A stretch of DNA of 64,000 bases, from assembly GCF_029607905.1 (NCBI RefSeq), contig NZ_JAPHEH010000001.1:1083530-1147529 (forward strand). Direction: 5' to 3'. Below are positions 35,136-44,568 of the stretch, piece by piece. Source of the stretch: Thiovibrio frasassiensis. GTDB taxonomy: Bacteria; Desulfobacterota; Desulfobulbia; Desulfobulbales; Desulfurivibrionaceae. The notes beneath the pieces are model-generated. The model had not been told where the DNA came from. It made no database searches and saw only the letters and a list, made by a program, of their open reading frames with translations. A program made the position numbers and the translations under genes. The stretch's first letter is position 1, and every line of letters starts with the position of its first letter.

Positions 35136-36062
35136 ATGAAGACCCGTATCCTGCTCGTGGATGATGACCCGTTCATCCTCGAGATGCTGAAGGTTTCCAT
35201 GACCGCTCTTGGGCATGCCTTTGATACGGCCATGGACGGTGAGGCGGCCAAGGGTAAGCTCAAGGAAGGTGAGTTCAGCATGGTCCTCACCGATCTCACC
35301 ATGCCGCGCTGTGACGGCATGCAGCTTTTGAAGCATGTCAAGGCGGAATATCCCCAGGTTGAGGTCATTGTTATTACCGGTCATGCCGAGACCCATGGCT
35401 ATACCGATGTTATCCGGGCCGGCGCCAGCGATTTTATCACCAAGCCCTTCGGCATGGACGAGCTTGAGGCGAAGATCAGCCGGGTTATCCGCGAGCAGAC
35501 CCTGATCCGGAAACTTGAGCATCTCTCCATGTGTGACATGCTCACCGACCTCTATAACCGTCGCTGTTTCGAGTTGAAGCTGCACGAGGAGGTGCCGCGG
35601 GCCCACCGCCAGGGATATCCGGTTTTTCTGGTTCTGCTCGATGTGGACCGCTTCAAGGAGTACAACGATGAGTACGGGCATCAGGCCGGAGACCGGGTTC
35701 TCCATGATATCGGGAGAATCCTCGTGCAGTGCACCCGGGAGAATGTGGATTGGTGTTTCCGCTTCGGCGGCGATGAGTTCGCCATCATCATCCCTTATGC
35801 CAACGCCGCCCAGGTCGGGTTGGTTGCTGATCGCATCCAGGAGCGGTATGGGCATGAAGCCCGTTACGGAGTAACCAGCCTCACCATCGGCTTGGCCCAG
35901 TTTTTTCGCCGCCCGGACACTTCCTGGCCTGAGGATATCGCCGATTTGGTGGCTCGCGCCGACAAGGCGCTCTATTCCGGCAAGGCGCAAGGGGGCAATC
36001 GGGTGATTGTCGATGCCTCTTCGCCGTGTCCCGATGAGGTGGTCGGCCGGGAGATCCCCTGA
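35136..36062 (+). CDS. response regulator with GGDEF diguanylate cyclase domain
   Basis: 308 residues from the ATG at 35136, one base after the Nudix stop; upstream starts would overlap that gene deeply. The receiver domain has D9/D10-type acidic residues (VDDD) and phosphoacceptor D53 (LTDLTMPRCDG), with the Lys in ITKPFG. The GGDEF domain has an intact GGDEF motif (211-215). The inhibitory I-site position reads ENVD instead of RxxD, so product inhibition is probably lost. It would make c-di-GMP when phosphorylated by a kinase outside the window. Confidence 0.93.
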   Translation: MKTRILLVDDDPFILEMLKVSMTALGHAFDTAMDGEAAKGKLKEGEFSMVLTDLTMPRCDGMQLLKHVKAEYPQVEVIVITGHAETHGYTDVIRAGASDFITKPFGMDELEAKISRVIREQTLIRKLEHLSMCDMLTDLYNRRCFELKLHEEVPRAHRQGYPVFLVLLDVDRFKEYNDEYGHQAGDRVLHDIGRILVQCTRENVDWCFRFGGDEFAIIIPYANAAQVGLVADRIQERYGHEARYGVTSLTIGLAQFFRRPDTSWPEDIADLVARADKALYSGKAQGGNRVIVDASSPCPDEVVGREIP

Positions 36063-36233
36063 AAAAGTAAAAAAATATCGCGACTCGAAATCTCTTCCTG
36101 GCATGGCCCTTGTCCCTCCCCTTCTGTTTCTCTCCGTATCCCCTTTATTTATAGATAGTTATACGGGCATTCCTCAGGGAAATACCGTTCTCTTTTCTGC
36201 GTGCTTCTTCTCCCTCCGGTGCAGATAAAAAGT

Positions 36234-36262
36234 TTGTATTTGCCCATATTCTCTGGTATATA
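36234..36262 (+). promoter_or_regulatory. rpsA: rpsA promoter
   Basis: TTGTAT (36234-36239), 17-bp spacer, TATATA (36257-36262), 31 bp before the rpsA ATG, with AAAGGAGG at 36276-36283. The 230 bp before rpsA carry no gene. Confidence 0.65.
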
Positions 36263-36292
36263 AGCTCGATCTATTAAAGGAGGATTGTTTCC

Positions 36293-38011
36293 ATGGCAAC
36301 TAGCACAACAGCAACCAAAACGAAGTCCGATGTCGAAGTAGGGGAAATGAGCTTTGCTCAGCTTTTCGAGGAAAGCCTCAAGGTAGCGGAGGTGGGTGAA
36401 GTCGTGCCCGGTACCGTTATCGCCATGACCAACGATTATGTCGTTGTGGATATCGGCGACAAGTCGGAAAGTGACATTCACTGTTCCGAATTCAAAAACG
36501 AAAATGGCGAAATCGAGGTCAAGGTTGGCGACATCTTTGACGTCTTCGTGGAGAAGCGTGAGGCCGAAGGCGGCCTGAAGCTTTCGCGCGAAAAGGCCAT
36601 TGGCATCAAGGTCTGGGAAGACATCGCCAAGATTCAGGAAGCGGACGGCACCATCTCGGGCCGGATCGACAACCGGGTCAAGGGCGGCCTTTCCGTCGAT
36701 ATCGGCGTTCCCGCCTTCCTGCCTTACTCGCAGATCGATCTCCGACCTGTCAAGGATCTGGACAGCCTCATCGGCCAGACCTTTGAATTCAAGGTCCTCA
36801 AATACAACCGTAAGCGCAACAATGTCGTCATCTCCCGGCGCGCCATCCTCGAGGACGAGCGCAAGAAGCTGCGGGAAGACATGCAGTCCAATCTGGTGGA
36901 GGGCCAGGTGGTTACCGGTACCATCACCAATATCACCGATTACGGTGTGTTCATCGATCTGGGCGGCATGGACGGTCTCTGTCATATCACCGATCTCTCC
37001 TGGGGCCGTGTTTCCCATCCCTCCAAGCTGTTCAAGGTGGGCGAAGAGATCCAGGTCAAGATCCTCAAGTACGACCGCGAAAACGACAAGGTTTCCCTTG
37101 GCGTCAAGCAGCTCAAGGAAGATCCTTGGGCCACTGTACAGGAGCGCTACCCCATCGGCGCCAAGGCCATGGGTAAAGTGGTCTCCATCACCGATTACGG
37201 CGTCTTCGCCGAGCTGGAAGAGGGCGTTGAAGGCCTGATCCATGTTTCCGAGATGTCCTGGTCTAAGAAGACCCGGCATCCCTCCAAGATCGTCGGCGTT
37301 GGTGAGGCGGCCGAGGTGGTCATCCTCAATATCGACGTGGATGCCAAGCGCATCTCTTTGGGCATGAAGCAGCTGCAGCCCAATCCTTGGGATCTGGTCA
37401 GCGAGAATTACCCGGTGGGCTCCATTATCGAGGGCAAGATCAAGAACATCACCGACTTCGGCGTCTTCATCGGCATCGAGGAAGGCATCGATGGTCTGAT
37501 CCATGTCTCCGATCTCTCCTGGACCGAACGGATCAAGCATCCTTCCGAGAAATACGCCAAGGGTGAAACCATCCAGGCCGTGGTACTCAAGATCGACCGT
37601 GAGAACGAGCGCTTCTCTCTCGGTGTCAAGCAGCTGGAGCCGGATCCCTGGCAGGCCGCCATCGAGAAATACCCGGTGGGAACCACCGTGCAGGGCAAGA
37701 TCACCAATGTGACCGAGTTCGGCATTTTCGTGGAAGTGGAAGAGGGTATCGAAGGGTTGATCCATGTGTCCGAGATCAGTAAGGACAAGGTTGCCACCCC
37801 GGTTGGCTTGTACAATGCCGGTGATTCCGTGGAGGCCAAGGTGATCAATGTTTCTGCCAAGGATCGCAAGATCGGTCTCTCGATTAAGGCGTTGACCGAG
37901 GAGTCTTCCGAAGGCTCTTTAGAGGAATACAAGCAGAAGCAAGCCAAGAGTGGCCCGTCCACCATTGGCGACCTTTTGAAGGAAGAAATGGACAATAAGG
38001 CCCAAGAGTAA
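36293..38011 (+). CDS. rpsA: 30S ribosomal protein S1
   Basis: 572 residues with six S1 RNA-binding repeats: two degenerate N-terminal ones (about 36-105 and 118-185, ribosome-anchoring) and four canonical ones (about 202-270, 289-357, 374-443, 460-530), each with the GxVxxIxDYGVFxxLxxGxxGLxH pattern. It promotes mRNA binding and unfolding on the 30S subunit. A strong Shine-Dalgarno (AAAGGAGG) precedes the ATG. sppA and ihfB follow, recalling the enterobacterial rpsA-ihfB order with sppA inserted. Confidence 0.98.
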   Translation: MATSTTATKTKSDVEVGEMSFAQLFEESLKVAEVGEVVPGTVIAMTNDYVVVDIGDKSESDIHCSEFKNENGEIEVKVGDIFDVFVEKREAEGGLKLSREKAIGIKVWEDIAKIQEADGTISGRIDNRVKGGLSVDIGVPAFLPYSQIDLRPVKDLDSLIGQTFEFKVLKYNRKRNNVVISRRAILEDERKKLREDMQSNLVEGQVVTGTITNITDYGVFIDLGGMDGLCHITDLSWGRVSHPSKLFKVGEEIQVKILKYDRENDKVSLGVKQLKEDPWATVQERYPIGAKAMGKVVSITDYGVFAELEEGVEGLIHVSEMSWSKKTRHPSKIVGVGEAAEVVILNIDVDAKRISLGMKQLQPNPWDLVSENYPVGSIIEGKIKNITDFGVFIGIEEGIDGLIHVSDLSWTERIKHPSEKYAKGETIQAVVLKIDRENERFSLGVKQLEPDPWQAAIEKYPVGTTVQGKITNVTEFGIFVEVEEGIEGLIHVSEISKDKVATPVGLYNAGDSVEAKVINVSAKDRKIGLSIKALTEESSEGSLEEYKQKQAKSGPSTIGDLLKEEMDNKAQE

Positions 38012-38083
38012 GCGGGTTGAAGTTGTTGTTCAAGACAATGTCGTGAACGGCAGCAGGGTCATTGCCCTGCTGCGACGGCGAAA

Positions 38084-38150
38084 GGGGCCGTACCGAAAAG
38101 GGACGAAAGAGAGCAGCGTCGGTTATAGTGCTCTCTTTCGGAACGGCCCC
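38084..38150. terminator. large nested hairpin between rpsA and sppA
   Basis: Outer stem GGGGCCGT (38084-38091) with ACGGCCCC (38143-38150); inner perfect 11-bp stem CGAAAGAGAGC (38104-38114) with GCTCTCTTTCG (38130-38140). A further GCAGCAGGG/CCCTGCTGC hairpin lies at about 38050-38072. The 3' flank is TAAATTTTTATT, so termination or attenuation of rpsA transcription is likely. Confidence 0.65.
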
Positions 38151-38175
38151 TAAATTTTTATTCCGAGTTTTTGTC

Positions 38176-39096
38176 ATGTCACAAGGGTTATTCCGCCACA
38201 AGCATCCGGTTCTCACGGGATTATTGGTCCTGGGAGGTATCATGCTGTTCTTTTGGGGCGGGATAACCTTTTTTATTACCAGTCTCACCAGTCCTTCCAA
38301 GTCCGAGCTTTTCCTCAAGGAGGGAATCGGGGTTATCGAGGTTAAGGGCGTTATCCTCGAATCCGAGGAGATCCTTCAAAATCTGGTGGCCTTTCGGGAA
38401 GAACCCAAGATAAAGGCTATTGTCCTGAGGATTGACAGCCCTGGCGGGGCGGTGGGCGCTTCCCAGGAGATCTACGACGAGGTCCGGCGCACCAGTACCG
38501 TAAAGCCGGTGGTCGCTTCCATGGGTTCGGTGGCTGCCTCGGGTGGCTTGTATGTTTCCCTTGGTGCCAGCAAGATTGTCGCCAACCCCGGCACCCTGAC
38601 CGGAAGCATGGGGGTTATTCTCAAGTTTGCCAATCTTGAAGGGTTGTTTGACAAGATCGGCTACAAGAACGAGGTGGTTAAAAGCGGCAGGTTGAAAGAT
38701 ATCGGCTCCCCGTCCCGGTCCATGACCGCAGAGGAGCGGCAGATGCTGCAGGGCATGATCGATATCGTTCAGACGCAGTTCGTCCAGGCCGTTTCCGAAA
38801 GCCGCTCTTTGCCTGTGGCCGAGGTCAGAAAGATTGCCGATGGCCGTATTTTTTCCGGACAGCAGGCCAAGGAGTACGGCATGGTTGATCAGCTGGGCAA
38901 TTTCAGCGATGCGGTCATGCTGGCCGCGGAGTTGGCCGGAATGAAGGATGAGAAGATGCCGGAGCTTATCTATCCCCAGGGAGATGATTTTTCCTTCCTG
39001 CGATTGATGACCGGTAAAAAAAGTGAATCGCTGTTACAGCAGACAGGTTTATCTGGTCCGATGCTGGCTTATGAATGGACAGGGACCTTTCGATAG
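38176..39096 (+). CDS. sppA: signal peptide peptidase SppA (36K type)
   Basis: 306 residues from the ATG at 38176; a longer frame begins inside the hairpin and is rejected. One N-terminal membrane span (about 12-35) anchors a ClpP-fold serine protease of the short SppA type. The nucleophile serine is in VAASGGLYVSLGA, and the general-base lysine is in KSGRLKDIGSPSR. It degrades cleaved signal peptides in the membrane. The ribosome site is weak, so expression may depend on read-through from rpsA. Confidence 0.95.
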   Translation: MSQGLFRHKHPVLTGLLVLGGIMLFFWGGITFFITSLTSPSKSELFLKEGIGVIEVKGVILESEEILQNLVAFREEPKIKAIVLRIDSPGGAVGASQEIYDEVRRTSTVKPVVASMGSVAASGGLYVSLGASKIVANPGTLTGSMGVILKFANLEGLFDKIGYKNEVVKSGRLKDIGSPSRSMTAEERQMLQGMIDIVQTQFVQAVSESRSLPVAEVRKIADGRIFSGQQAKEYGMVDQLGNFSDAVMLAAELAGMKDEKMPELIYPQGDDFSFLRLMTGKKSESLLQQTGLSGPMLAYEWTGTFR

Positions 39097-39110
39097 GAGT
39101 GTATTAAACG

Positions 39111-39398
39111 ATGTTGAAAAGGGATTTGGTAAATGCGGTGGCCGAAGAGATGGGCGCGTATCTGAAAAAAGATGTGAGTCAGGCCGTTGATATCATGCTG
39201 GACACTATAGTGGAGGCCCTGGCTGAGGACCGTCGTGTTGAGATCCGCGGCTTTGGCAGTTTTTCCGTGCGCCAGCGCAAGGCGAGGACAACCAAGAACC
39301 CCAGGACCGGAAAGGTCATGAAGATTACCTCCCGCAAAAATCTGCATTTCACCATGAGCAAATCGCTGAAAGACGCTCTGATTCAAAACGGGAAGTAA
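39111..39398 (+). CDS. ihfB: integration host factor, beta-type HU/IHF protein
   Basis: 95 residues of the HU/IHF DNA-bending family. The beta-arm motif RNPRTGK appears as KNPRTGKV with the intercalating proline, preceded by EIRGFGSFSVRQRKAR. The position downstream of rpsA and the short acidic N-terminal helix match IhfB rather than HU. It bends DNA for recombination and sigma-54 promoters. It starts 14 bp after the sppA stop. Confidence 0.92.
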   Translation: MLKRDLVNAVAEEMGAYLKKDVSQAVDIMLDTIVEALAEDRRVEIRGFGSFSVRQRKARTTKNPRTGKVMKITSRKNLHFTMSKSLKDALIQNGK

Positions 39399-39420
39399 AC
39401 GGTCGGGCTGCACCCCCACT

Positions 39421-40029
39421 TCAAAAATGGCTGGTATCCCCCTTCCCCTGGCGAAGCACCTCGGGGGGATCGTCGATAAGCGAGACAACGGATGATGGCT
39501 CCGGGTATATTGTGCCACCGTCGATGATGATATCCACCTGCCGTCCAAACCGCGCCTCGATTTCGTATGCCTCGCTCATGGGTGGATCTTCCGGGTTCTG
39601 GATGGCGCTGGTATTGAGCATCGGGTTGCCCAGGGCTTCGATGAGCGCAAGGCAGATGGCATTGTCCGGCACCCTGATCCCCACAGTTTTTTGTCGGCTG
39701 AGCATGATCTTGGGCACCAGTTTTGCCGCCTGCAGGATAAAGGTGTAGGGGCCGGGCAGATCTTTTTTCATGATCCTGTAGCTCATGTTTGAAACATGGC
39801 AATAGGTGCTGACGTTTTTGAGGCTTGAGCACATGAAGCTGAAAGGCTGGTGTATCGGCCTCTTTTTTATTTGATGGATTCGCTTGATTGCCTTTTGATT
39901 GAACATGTCACAGCCGATGCCGTAGACGGTATCGGTGGGATAGCAGATCACCGCCCCTTTGCGCAGGGCCTCCGCGGCTTGCTGGATCAGGCGGGGTTGC
40001 GGGTTGTCCGGATTGATGGCAAGTATCAC
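39421..40029 (-). CDS. Sua5/YciO/YrdC family protein (L-threonylcarbamoyladenylate synthase-like)
   Basis: 202 residues from a GTG at 40029 with AAGGA 8 nt upstream. The frame stays open far upstream through the complement of the Ppx gene, but only this part is family-like. The double-stranded RNA/nucleotide-binding fold begins RKGAVICYPTDTVYGIGCD and continues through IKKRPIHQPFSF and LNTSAIQNPED. The length and NTSAIQ motif are closer to YciO than to the essential TsaC, so a t6A role is possible but not assured. It is convergent with ihfB, only 22 bp apart. Confidence 0.88.
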   Translation of the reverse strand: MILAINPDNPQPRLIQQAAEALRKGAVICYPTDTVYGIGCDMFNQKAIKRIHQIKKRPIHQPFSFMCSSLKNVSTYCHVSNMSYRIMKKDLPGPYTFILQAAKLVPKIMLSRQKTVGIRVPDNAICLALIEALGNPMLNTSAIQNPEDPPMSEAYEIEARFGRQVDIIIDGGTIYPEPSSVVSLIDDPPEVLRQGKGDTSHF

Positions 40030-40137
40030 GCGGCGATCCTTTTTGTGCTGGGATACGGGGCAGGCGGCAGAGGATAACCCCCTAAGGAGATTGGCATTCT
40101 TCCTGTCATATTGTACGGTACGACCCGAAAAAACGCA

Positions 40138-40176
40138 ACAGCGAAGCGGTGACAGCGAAGCGGTGACAGGGAAGCA
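40138..40176. repeat. short tandem repeat upstream of the Ppx/GppA gene
   Basis: A 14-bp unit ACAGCGAAGCGGTG is repeated at 40138-40151 and 40152-40165, then degenerates (ACAGGGAAGCAG). It ends at the ribosome-binding region of the next gene and may be a slippage product. Confidence 0.6.
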
Positions 40177-40179
40177 GCG

Positions 40180-41100
40180 ATGATCATAGCCTGCGGCATG
40201 GATATCGGGACCAACAGCTTCCGTCTCTTGGTGGCCCACGTGGCAGGGGGGCGTTTGCGTCCCCTGGCCCACGATCTTGTTACGGTCCGGCTTGGCGAGG
40301 GGCTTGCCAGTACCGGCTACCTCTCCTCGGCGGCCATGCTGCGGGGGGAAGCGGCCCTGGCGCGTTTCGTTGCAATAATGGCCCCCTATCCCGTACATCA
40401 AGTCCGGGCCTGTGCCACCCATGCCCTGCGGGCCGCGGCCAACAGTCAGGAGTTTCTGCAGCGGGTCCAATCTCTGTTCGGGTTTTCGCTGGAGGTGCTT
40501 TCCGGCGCAGAGGAAGGTCGTCTTGCTCTTTTGGGGGCATTGTCTGCCCTGCCTGAAGAACAACGGTGTTACCCTCTCGTTTTGGTGGATGTGGGGGGAG
40601 GCAGCACCGAGGTCATTCTCCAGGCCACTGCGGAGAGCGAGCCTCGGTTGATCACTCTCCCTTTGGGTGCGGTCGGCTTGAGCGAGGAGTTTGGCGCGGA
40701 TCTTTCTGGTATGCGTAAGAAGATCGGAACGATTCTGGTGCCGGTCCATGACAGTATCGCTAAGGGAGCCGGCGGCGGGGAAAAATCTCTGCTCATGGCT
40801 TCCGGGGGGACGGCAACGAGTCTGGCCGCTTTTGCCTTGGGCCTGGACCGGTATGACCCCCAGCGGGTGCAGAATTATACGATGAGTCAGGCCGCATTGA
40901 CTCGTCTGGTTGCCAGGCTTGCCGCCTATTCTCCGGGGGAGCGTAATACCCTGCCCGGCTTGGCTGAAGGGCGTGGGGAGATTATCGTCGCCGGTTCCCT
41001 GATTCTGCAGGAGGTGCAGCAGGCGTTGGCAAGCCCCGTGCTGGTGAGCGATACCGGGTTGTTGGAGGGTGTTGTCCTGAGCGGGGCCTCCGCCGGATGA
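40180..41100 (+). CDS. Ppx/GppA family phosphatase
   Basis: 306 residues. An exopolyphosphatase / guanosine pentaphosphate phosphatase fold (ASKHA) with phosphate-1 loop GMDIGTNSFRLL, phosphate-2 loop VDVGGGSTEV, and adenosine-loop-like SGGTATSLAA. Single-domain short members hydrolyse polyphosphate or pppGpp, and the sequence does not decide between them. A tandem repeat abuts its ribosome site. It is followed by guaB after 193 bp. Confidence 0.92.
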   Translation: MIIACGMDIGTNSFRLLVAHVAGGRLRPLAHDLVTVRLGEGLASTGYLSSAAMLRGEAALARFVAIMAPYPVHQVRACATHALRAAANSQEFLQRVQSLFGFSLEVLSGAEEGRLALLGALSALPEEQRCYPLVLVDVGGGSTEVILQATAESEPRLITLPLGAVGLSEEFGADLSGMRKKIGTILVPVHDSIAKGAGGGEKSLLMASGGTATSLAAFALGLDRYDPQRVQNYTMSQAALTRLVARLAAYSPGERNTLPGLAEGRGEIIVAGSLILQEVQQALASPVLVSDTGLLEGVVLSGASAG

Positions 41101-41151
41101 TCAGGCCGGCACAGGTTCGACCGGAGAAGCGGGGTCTTTGCAAACTCGTCA

Positions 41152-41181
41152 TTGACCTCCGGATTGAAAGTTTTTTATAGT
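41152..41181 (+). promoter_or_regulatory. guaB: guaB promoter
   Basis: TTGACC (41152-41157), 18-bp spacer, TATAGT (41176-41181), leaving a leader of about 105 nt before the guaB ATG. No purine riboswitch core is recognisable in the leader. Confidence 0.6.
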
Positions 41182-41293
41182 GAAGACTCTACCGTTTTTT
41201 GCTTCCCCTTTTTCGGGGTAGTGCTGAGTATTCCCAGGTTGCCTTGGCAAGCGAGGCGCATTACCTGTCATAATTATTTTTGGGAGTCCGCTG

Positions 41294-42754
41294 ATGTCAC
41301 TCGATACAATCGAACACGCCTATACCTTTGATGACTTGCTCCTGGTACCCGCCGCTTCTGAAGTGTTGCCCAACGAAGTGAGCCTGGTCACCCAGCTGAC
41401 CAAATCGATCACCTTGAATATTCCCCTGGTCAGCGCGGCCATGGATACGGTCACCGAGCACCGGGCCGCCATCACCATGGCACGGGAAGGCGGGATCGGC
41501 ATCATCCATAAGAACATGAGCGTGGAAGAACAGATCCGCGAAGTCCGTAAGGTAAAGAAATCCGAATCGGGCATGGTCATCGATCCGATCACCGTGACCG
41601 ACGGGCAGACCGTGCGGGAAGTGAACGAAATCATGCGCAACTACCGGATCTCCGGGGTCCCTGTTTTGCGGGGCACCAAGCTGGTCGGGATTGTCACCAA
41701 CCGCGACCTGCGCTTTGTTTCCGACGAAGATCTGTTGGTTCGCGAGGTCATGACCAGCAAGAATTTGGTCACCGCCAAGGTCGGCACCACTTTGGAGCAA
41801 TCCAAGGCGTTGCTCCATGAGCACCGGATCGAAAAACTCCTGGTGGTGGATGATGATGGCGACCTGCAGGGGTTGATCACCATCAAGGATATTGAAAAGG
41901 TGCGCAAATATCCCAATGCCGCCAAGGACGATCTGGGCAGACTCCGGGTGGGCGCAGCCATCGGCGTGAATTCCAGCCTGGAGCATGTGGAGAAATTGAT
42001 CAACGTCGGGGTGGATGTGGTGGTCCTTGATTCAGCGCACGGCCATTCCCGCAACATCTTGAATGCTTTGACCCGGATCAAGGATGCCTTTCCCGAGTTG
42101 CAGGTCATTGCCGGGAACGTGGCCACGGCGGAAGGGGCCGAGGCCCTGATCCGGGCGGGGGCCGATTGCGTCAAGGTCGGGGTTGGGCCCGGCTCCATCT
42201 GCACCACCCGGATCGTGGCTGGGGTTGGGGTGCCGCAGATGACCGCGATCCATAATTGTTCTCAGGCGGCGGAAAAATTCGGTATTCCGGTGATTGCCGA
42301 CGGCGGCATCAAATATTCCGGCGAGATCGCCAAGGCCATCGGCATCGGCGCCAGGGTGGTGATGATCGGCAGCCTTTTTGCCGGCACCGATGAATCCCCC
42401 GGCGAAACCTTTCTGTACCAAGGGAGAACCTACAAGGGATACCGGGGCATGGGTTCGCTCGGCGCCATGAAGCAGGGCTCCAGCGATCGCTACTTCCAGG
42501 AAGGGGTGGAAAGCCAGGCCAAATTCGTGCCCGAGGGAATCGAAGGCAAGGTCCCGTACCGGGGGCCGCTTTCCGATATGATCTATCAGCTCATGGGCGG
42601 GCTGCGATCCGGCATGGGCTATTTGGGCGCGGCGACCATCGAGGAGCTGCGCCAGAAGGCGAAGTTTGTCAAGATCACAGCCGCCGGCCTCAAGGAAAGC
42701 CATGTCCACGACGTGATCATCACCAAAGAGGCCCCGAATTATCGGATGGGCTGA
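41294..42754 (+). CDS. guaB: inosine-5'-monophosphate dehydrogenase
   Basis: Oxidises IMP to XMP, the committed step to GMP. 486 residues. A TIM barrel is interrupted by two CBS domains (about 95-210) that sense adenine/guanine nucleotides. The catalytic cysteine is in [11 protein letters not shown], and the flap carries the R-Y pair in SSDRYFQ. GGGAG lies 8 nt before the ATG. guaA follows on the same strand after 130 bp that contain an AT-rich inverted repeat. Confidence 0.98.
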   Translation: MSLDTIEHAYTFDDLLLVPAASEVLPNEVSLVTQLTKSITLNIPLVSAAMDTVTEHRAAITMAREGGIGIIHKNMSVEEQIREVRKVKKSESGMVIDPITVTDGQTVREVNEIMRNYRISGVPVLRGTKLVGIVTNRDLRFVSDEDLLVREVMTSKNLVTAKVGTTLEQSKALLHEHRIEKLLVVDDDGDLQGLITIKDIEKVRKYPNAAKDDLGRLRVGAAIGVNSSLEHVEKLINVGVDVVVLDSAHGHSRNILNALTRIKDAFPELQVIAGNVATAEGAEALIRAGADCVKVGVGPGSICTTRIVAGVGVPQMTAIHNCSQAAEKFGIPVIADGGIKYSGEIAKAIGIGARVVMIGSLFAGTDESPGETFLYQGRTYKGYRGMGSLGAMKQGSSDRYFQEGVESQAKFVPEGIEGKVPYRGPLSDMIYQLMGGLRSGMGYLGAATIEELRQKAKFVKITAAGLKESHVHDVIITKEAPNYRMG

Positions 42755-42760
42755 ACGGCA

Positions 42761-42867
42761 GTTAAAAATTAAAAGTTAAAAATGAAAAGGTAGGTAATGA
42801 AAAGCGAGACGGAAAGTCGGGAAGTTGTCCTTCATTTTTCACTCTCCACTTTTCACTCTTAATTTTC
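42761..42867. repeat. AT-rich imperfect inverted repeat between guaB and guaA
   Basis: AAAATTAAAAGTTAAAAATG-type sequence at 42761-42790 is matched by an approximate reverse complement at 42830-42867 (TTTTCACTCTTAATTTT end). It could be a hairpin in the guaBA messenger or a small dispersed repeat. Confidence 0.45.
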
Positions 42868-42884
42868 TTCACCAAAGGTGAAAA

Positions 42885-44456
42885 ATGGATATCCACAGCG
42901 AAAAGATCCTGATCCTTGATTTCGGCTCCCAATACACCCAGCTCATTGCCCGGCGGGTCCGGGAGGCCGGGGTCTATTGCGAACTCTATCCCTGGGACCT
43001 GACCTCCGAGGAGATTCGGGCTTTTGCTCCCAACGGGATCATTCTTTCGGGCGGTCCGCAATCCGTGCATGAGGCGCAAACCCCCCGTGCGGCCGAGGTG
43101 GTATTTACCCTGGGGGTGCCGGTGCTCGGCATCTGTTACGGCATGCAGACCATGGCCGCCCAGTTGGGCGGCGAGGTTGAGGCGGCCAGTCATCGTGAAT
43201 ACGGCTATGCCCAGGTGCGGGCCCGCCATCACTCCCGGCTGCTGCGCGATATCGAGGATCATACCAGTCCCGAGGGGTACGGATTGCTCGACGTCTGGAT
43301 GAGCCACGGCGACCGGGTCAATCGGCTGCCCGAGGGGTTCCACGCCATCTGCGAGAGCGACAACGCGCCGCTGGCCGGAATGGGCGACGAGAGCCGCAAC
43401 TTCTACGGCCTTCAATTTCACCCGGAGGTGACCCACACCCGCCAAGGGCAGCGGATCATCGAGCGCTTTGTCCACGAGATCTGCGGCTGCAGCCGTCTCT
43501 GGACGCCGAGCAACATCATTGAGAATGCCATTGCCCAGATCCGCAGCCAGGTGGGCGAAGAGGAGGTCTTGCTGGGGCTTTCCGGGGGGGTTGATTCCTC
43601 GGTGGTTGCAGCCCTGTTGCACCGGGCCATCGGCACCCAGCTCACCTGTGTCTTCGTGGACAACGGCTTGTTGCGCTTGCATGAGGGCGATCAGGTCATG
43701 ACCACCTTTGCCAAGCACATGGGGGTGAAGGTTTTGCGGGTGGATGCGGAGCAACGCTTTCTCGACGGGCTCAAGGGCGAGGAAGACCCGGAAAAGAAAC
43801 GCAAGATCATCGGCAACACCTTCATTGAGGTTTTCGAGGAGGAGGCGGCGAAACTCGCCAATGCCAAGTGGCTGGCCCAGGGCACCATCTACCCGGATGT
43901 CATCGAGTCGGCCGGTGCGAAAAGCGGCAAGGCCAAGGTGATCAAGAGCCACCATAACGTGGGCGGGCTGCCCGAGCATATGAAGCTTGGCCTGGTGGAG
44001 CCCCTGCGCGAGTTGTTCAAGGACGAGGTCCGCACCATCGGCGTCGAATTGGGCCTGCCCTATGAGATGGTCTACCGTCATCCCTTCCCCGGGCCGGGGC
44101 TCGGGGTACGTATTTTGGGCGAGGTGCGCAAGGATTACGCCGACACCCTGCGTTTGGCCGATGATATCTTCATCGAGGAGCTGCGCAAGAACGAGCTCTA
44201 CGATAAGGTCTCCCAGGCCTTCACCGTTTTCCTCCCGATCAAATCGGTGGGGGTGGTCGGCGACAATCGGCAGTACGCCCATGTCGTCGCCTTGCGGGCC
44301 GTGGAGACCATCGATTTCATGACCGCCCGCTGGGCGCATCTTCCTTACGATTTCCTCGATCACGTCACCAGGCGCATCTGTAACGAGGTGCGCGGCATTT
44401 CCCGGGTGGTCTATGACATCACCGGCAAGCCGCCTGGAACCATCGAGTGGGAATAA
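42885..44456 (+). CDS. guaA: GMP synthase (glutamine-hydrolysing)
   Basis: Aminates XMP to GMP using glutamine and ATP. 523 residues. The class I glutamine amidotransferase domain (about 1-200) has the nucleophile in LGICYGMQ and the His/Glu pair in FHPEVTH. The ATP pyrophosphatase domain has the P-loop [11 protein letters not shown]. The dimerisation domain ends in [11 protein letters not shown], the standard C-terminus. It probably forms an operon with guaB. Confidence 0.98.
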   Translation: MDIHSEKILILDFGSQYTQLIARRVREAGVYCELYPWDLTSEEIRAFAPNGIILSGGPQSVHEAQTPRAAEVVFTLGVPVLGICYGMQTMAAQLGGEVEAASHREYGYAQVRARHHSRLLRDIEDHTSPEGYGLLDVWMSHGDRVNRLPEGFHAICESDNAPLAGMGDESRNFYGLQFHPEVTHTRQGQRIIERFVHEICGCSRLWTPSNIIENAIAQIRSQVGEEEVLLGLSGGVDSSVVAALLHRAIGTQLTCVFVDNGLLRLHEGDQVMTTFAKHMGVKVLRVDAEQRFLDGLKGEEDPEKKRKIIGNTFIEVFEEEAAKLANAKWLAQGTIYPDVIESAGAKSGKAKVIKSHHNVGGLPEHMKLGLVEPLRELFKDEVRTIGVELGLPYEMVYRHPFPGPGLGVRILGEVRKDYADTLRLADDIFIEELRKNELYDKVSQAFTVFLPIKSVGVVGDNRQYAHVVALRAVETIDFMTARWAHLPYDFLDHVTRRICNEVRGISRVVYDITGKPPGTIEWE

Positions 44457-44568
44457 CCCCAGTTGCCGCTTTACCATGCCGTTTTTTTTATGATAGCATG
44501 CAAGGTAAGATGCTTTTCTGAGGGGCACCGGATTGTTGCCGACAAATCACACAGGGAAAGGGGCTGCC

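Noticed and set aside
39421-40749. Long 442-codon version of the Sua5/YciO gene
   Set aside because: The first 240 codons run antisense to the Ppx/GppA gene and look random; the GTG at 40029 with AAGGA fits the family start.
41101-41293. Purine riboswitch ahead of guaB
   Set aside because: No conserved three-way-junction core could be found; only a sigma-70 promoter is readable.
42762-44528. 588-codon open frame antisense to guaA
   Set aside because: No recognisable domain and complete overlap with guaA; a product of codon bias.
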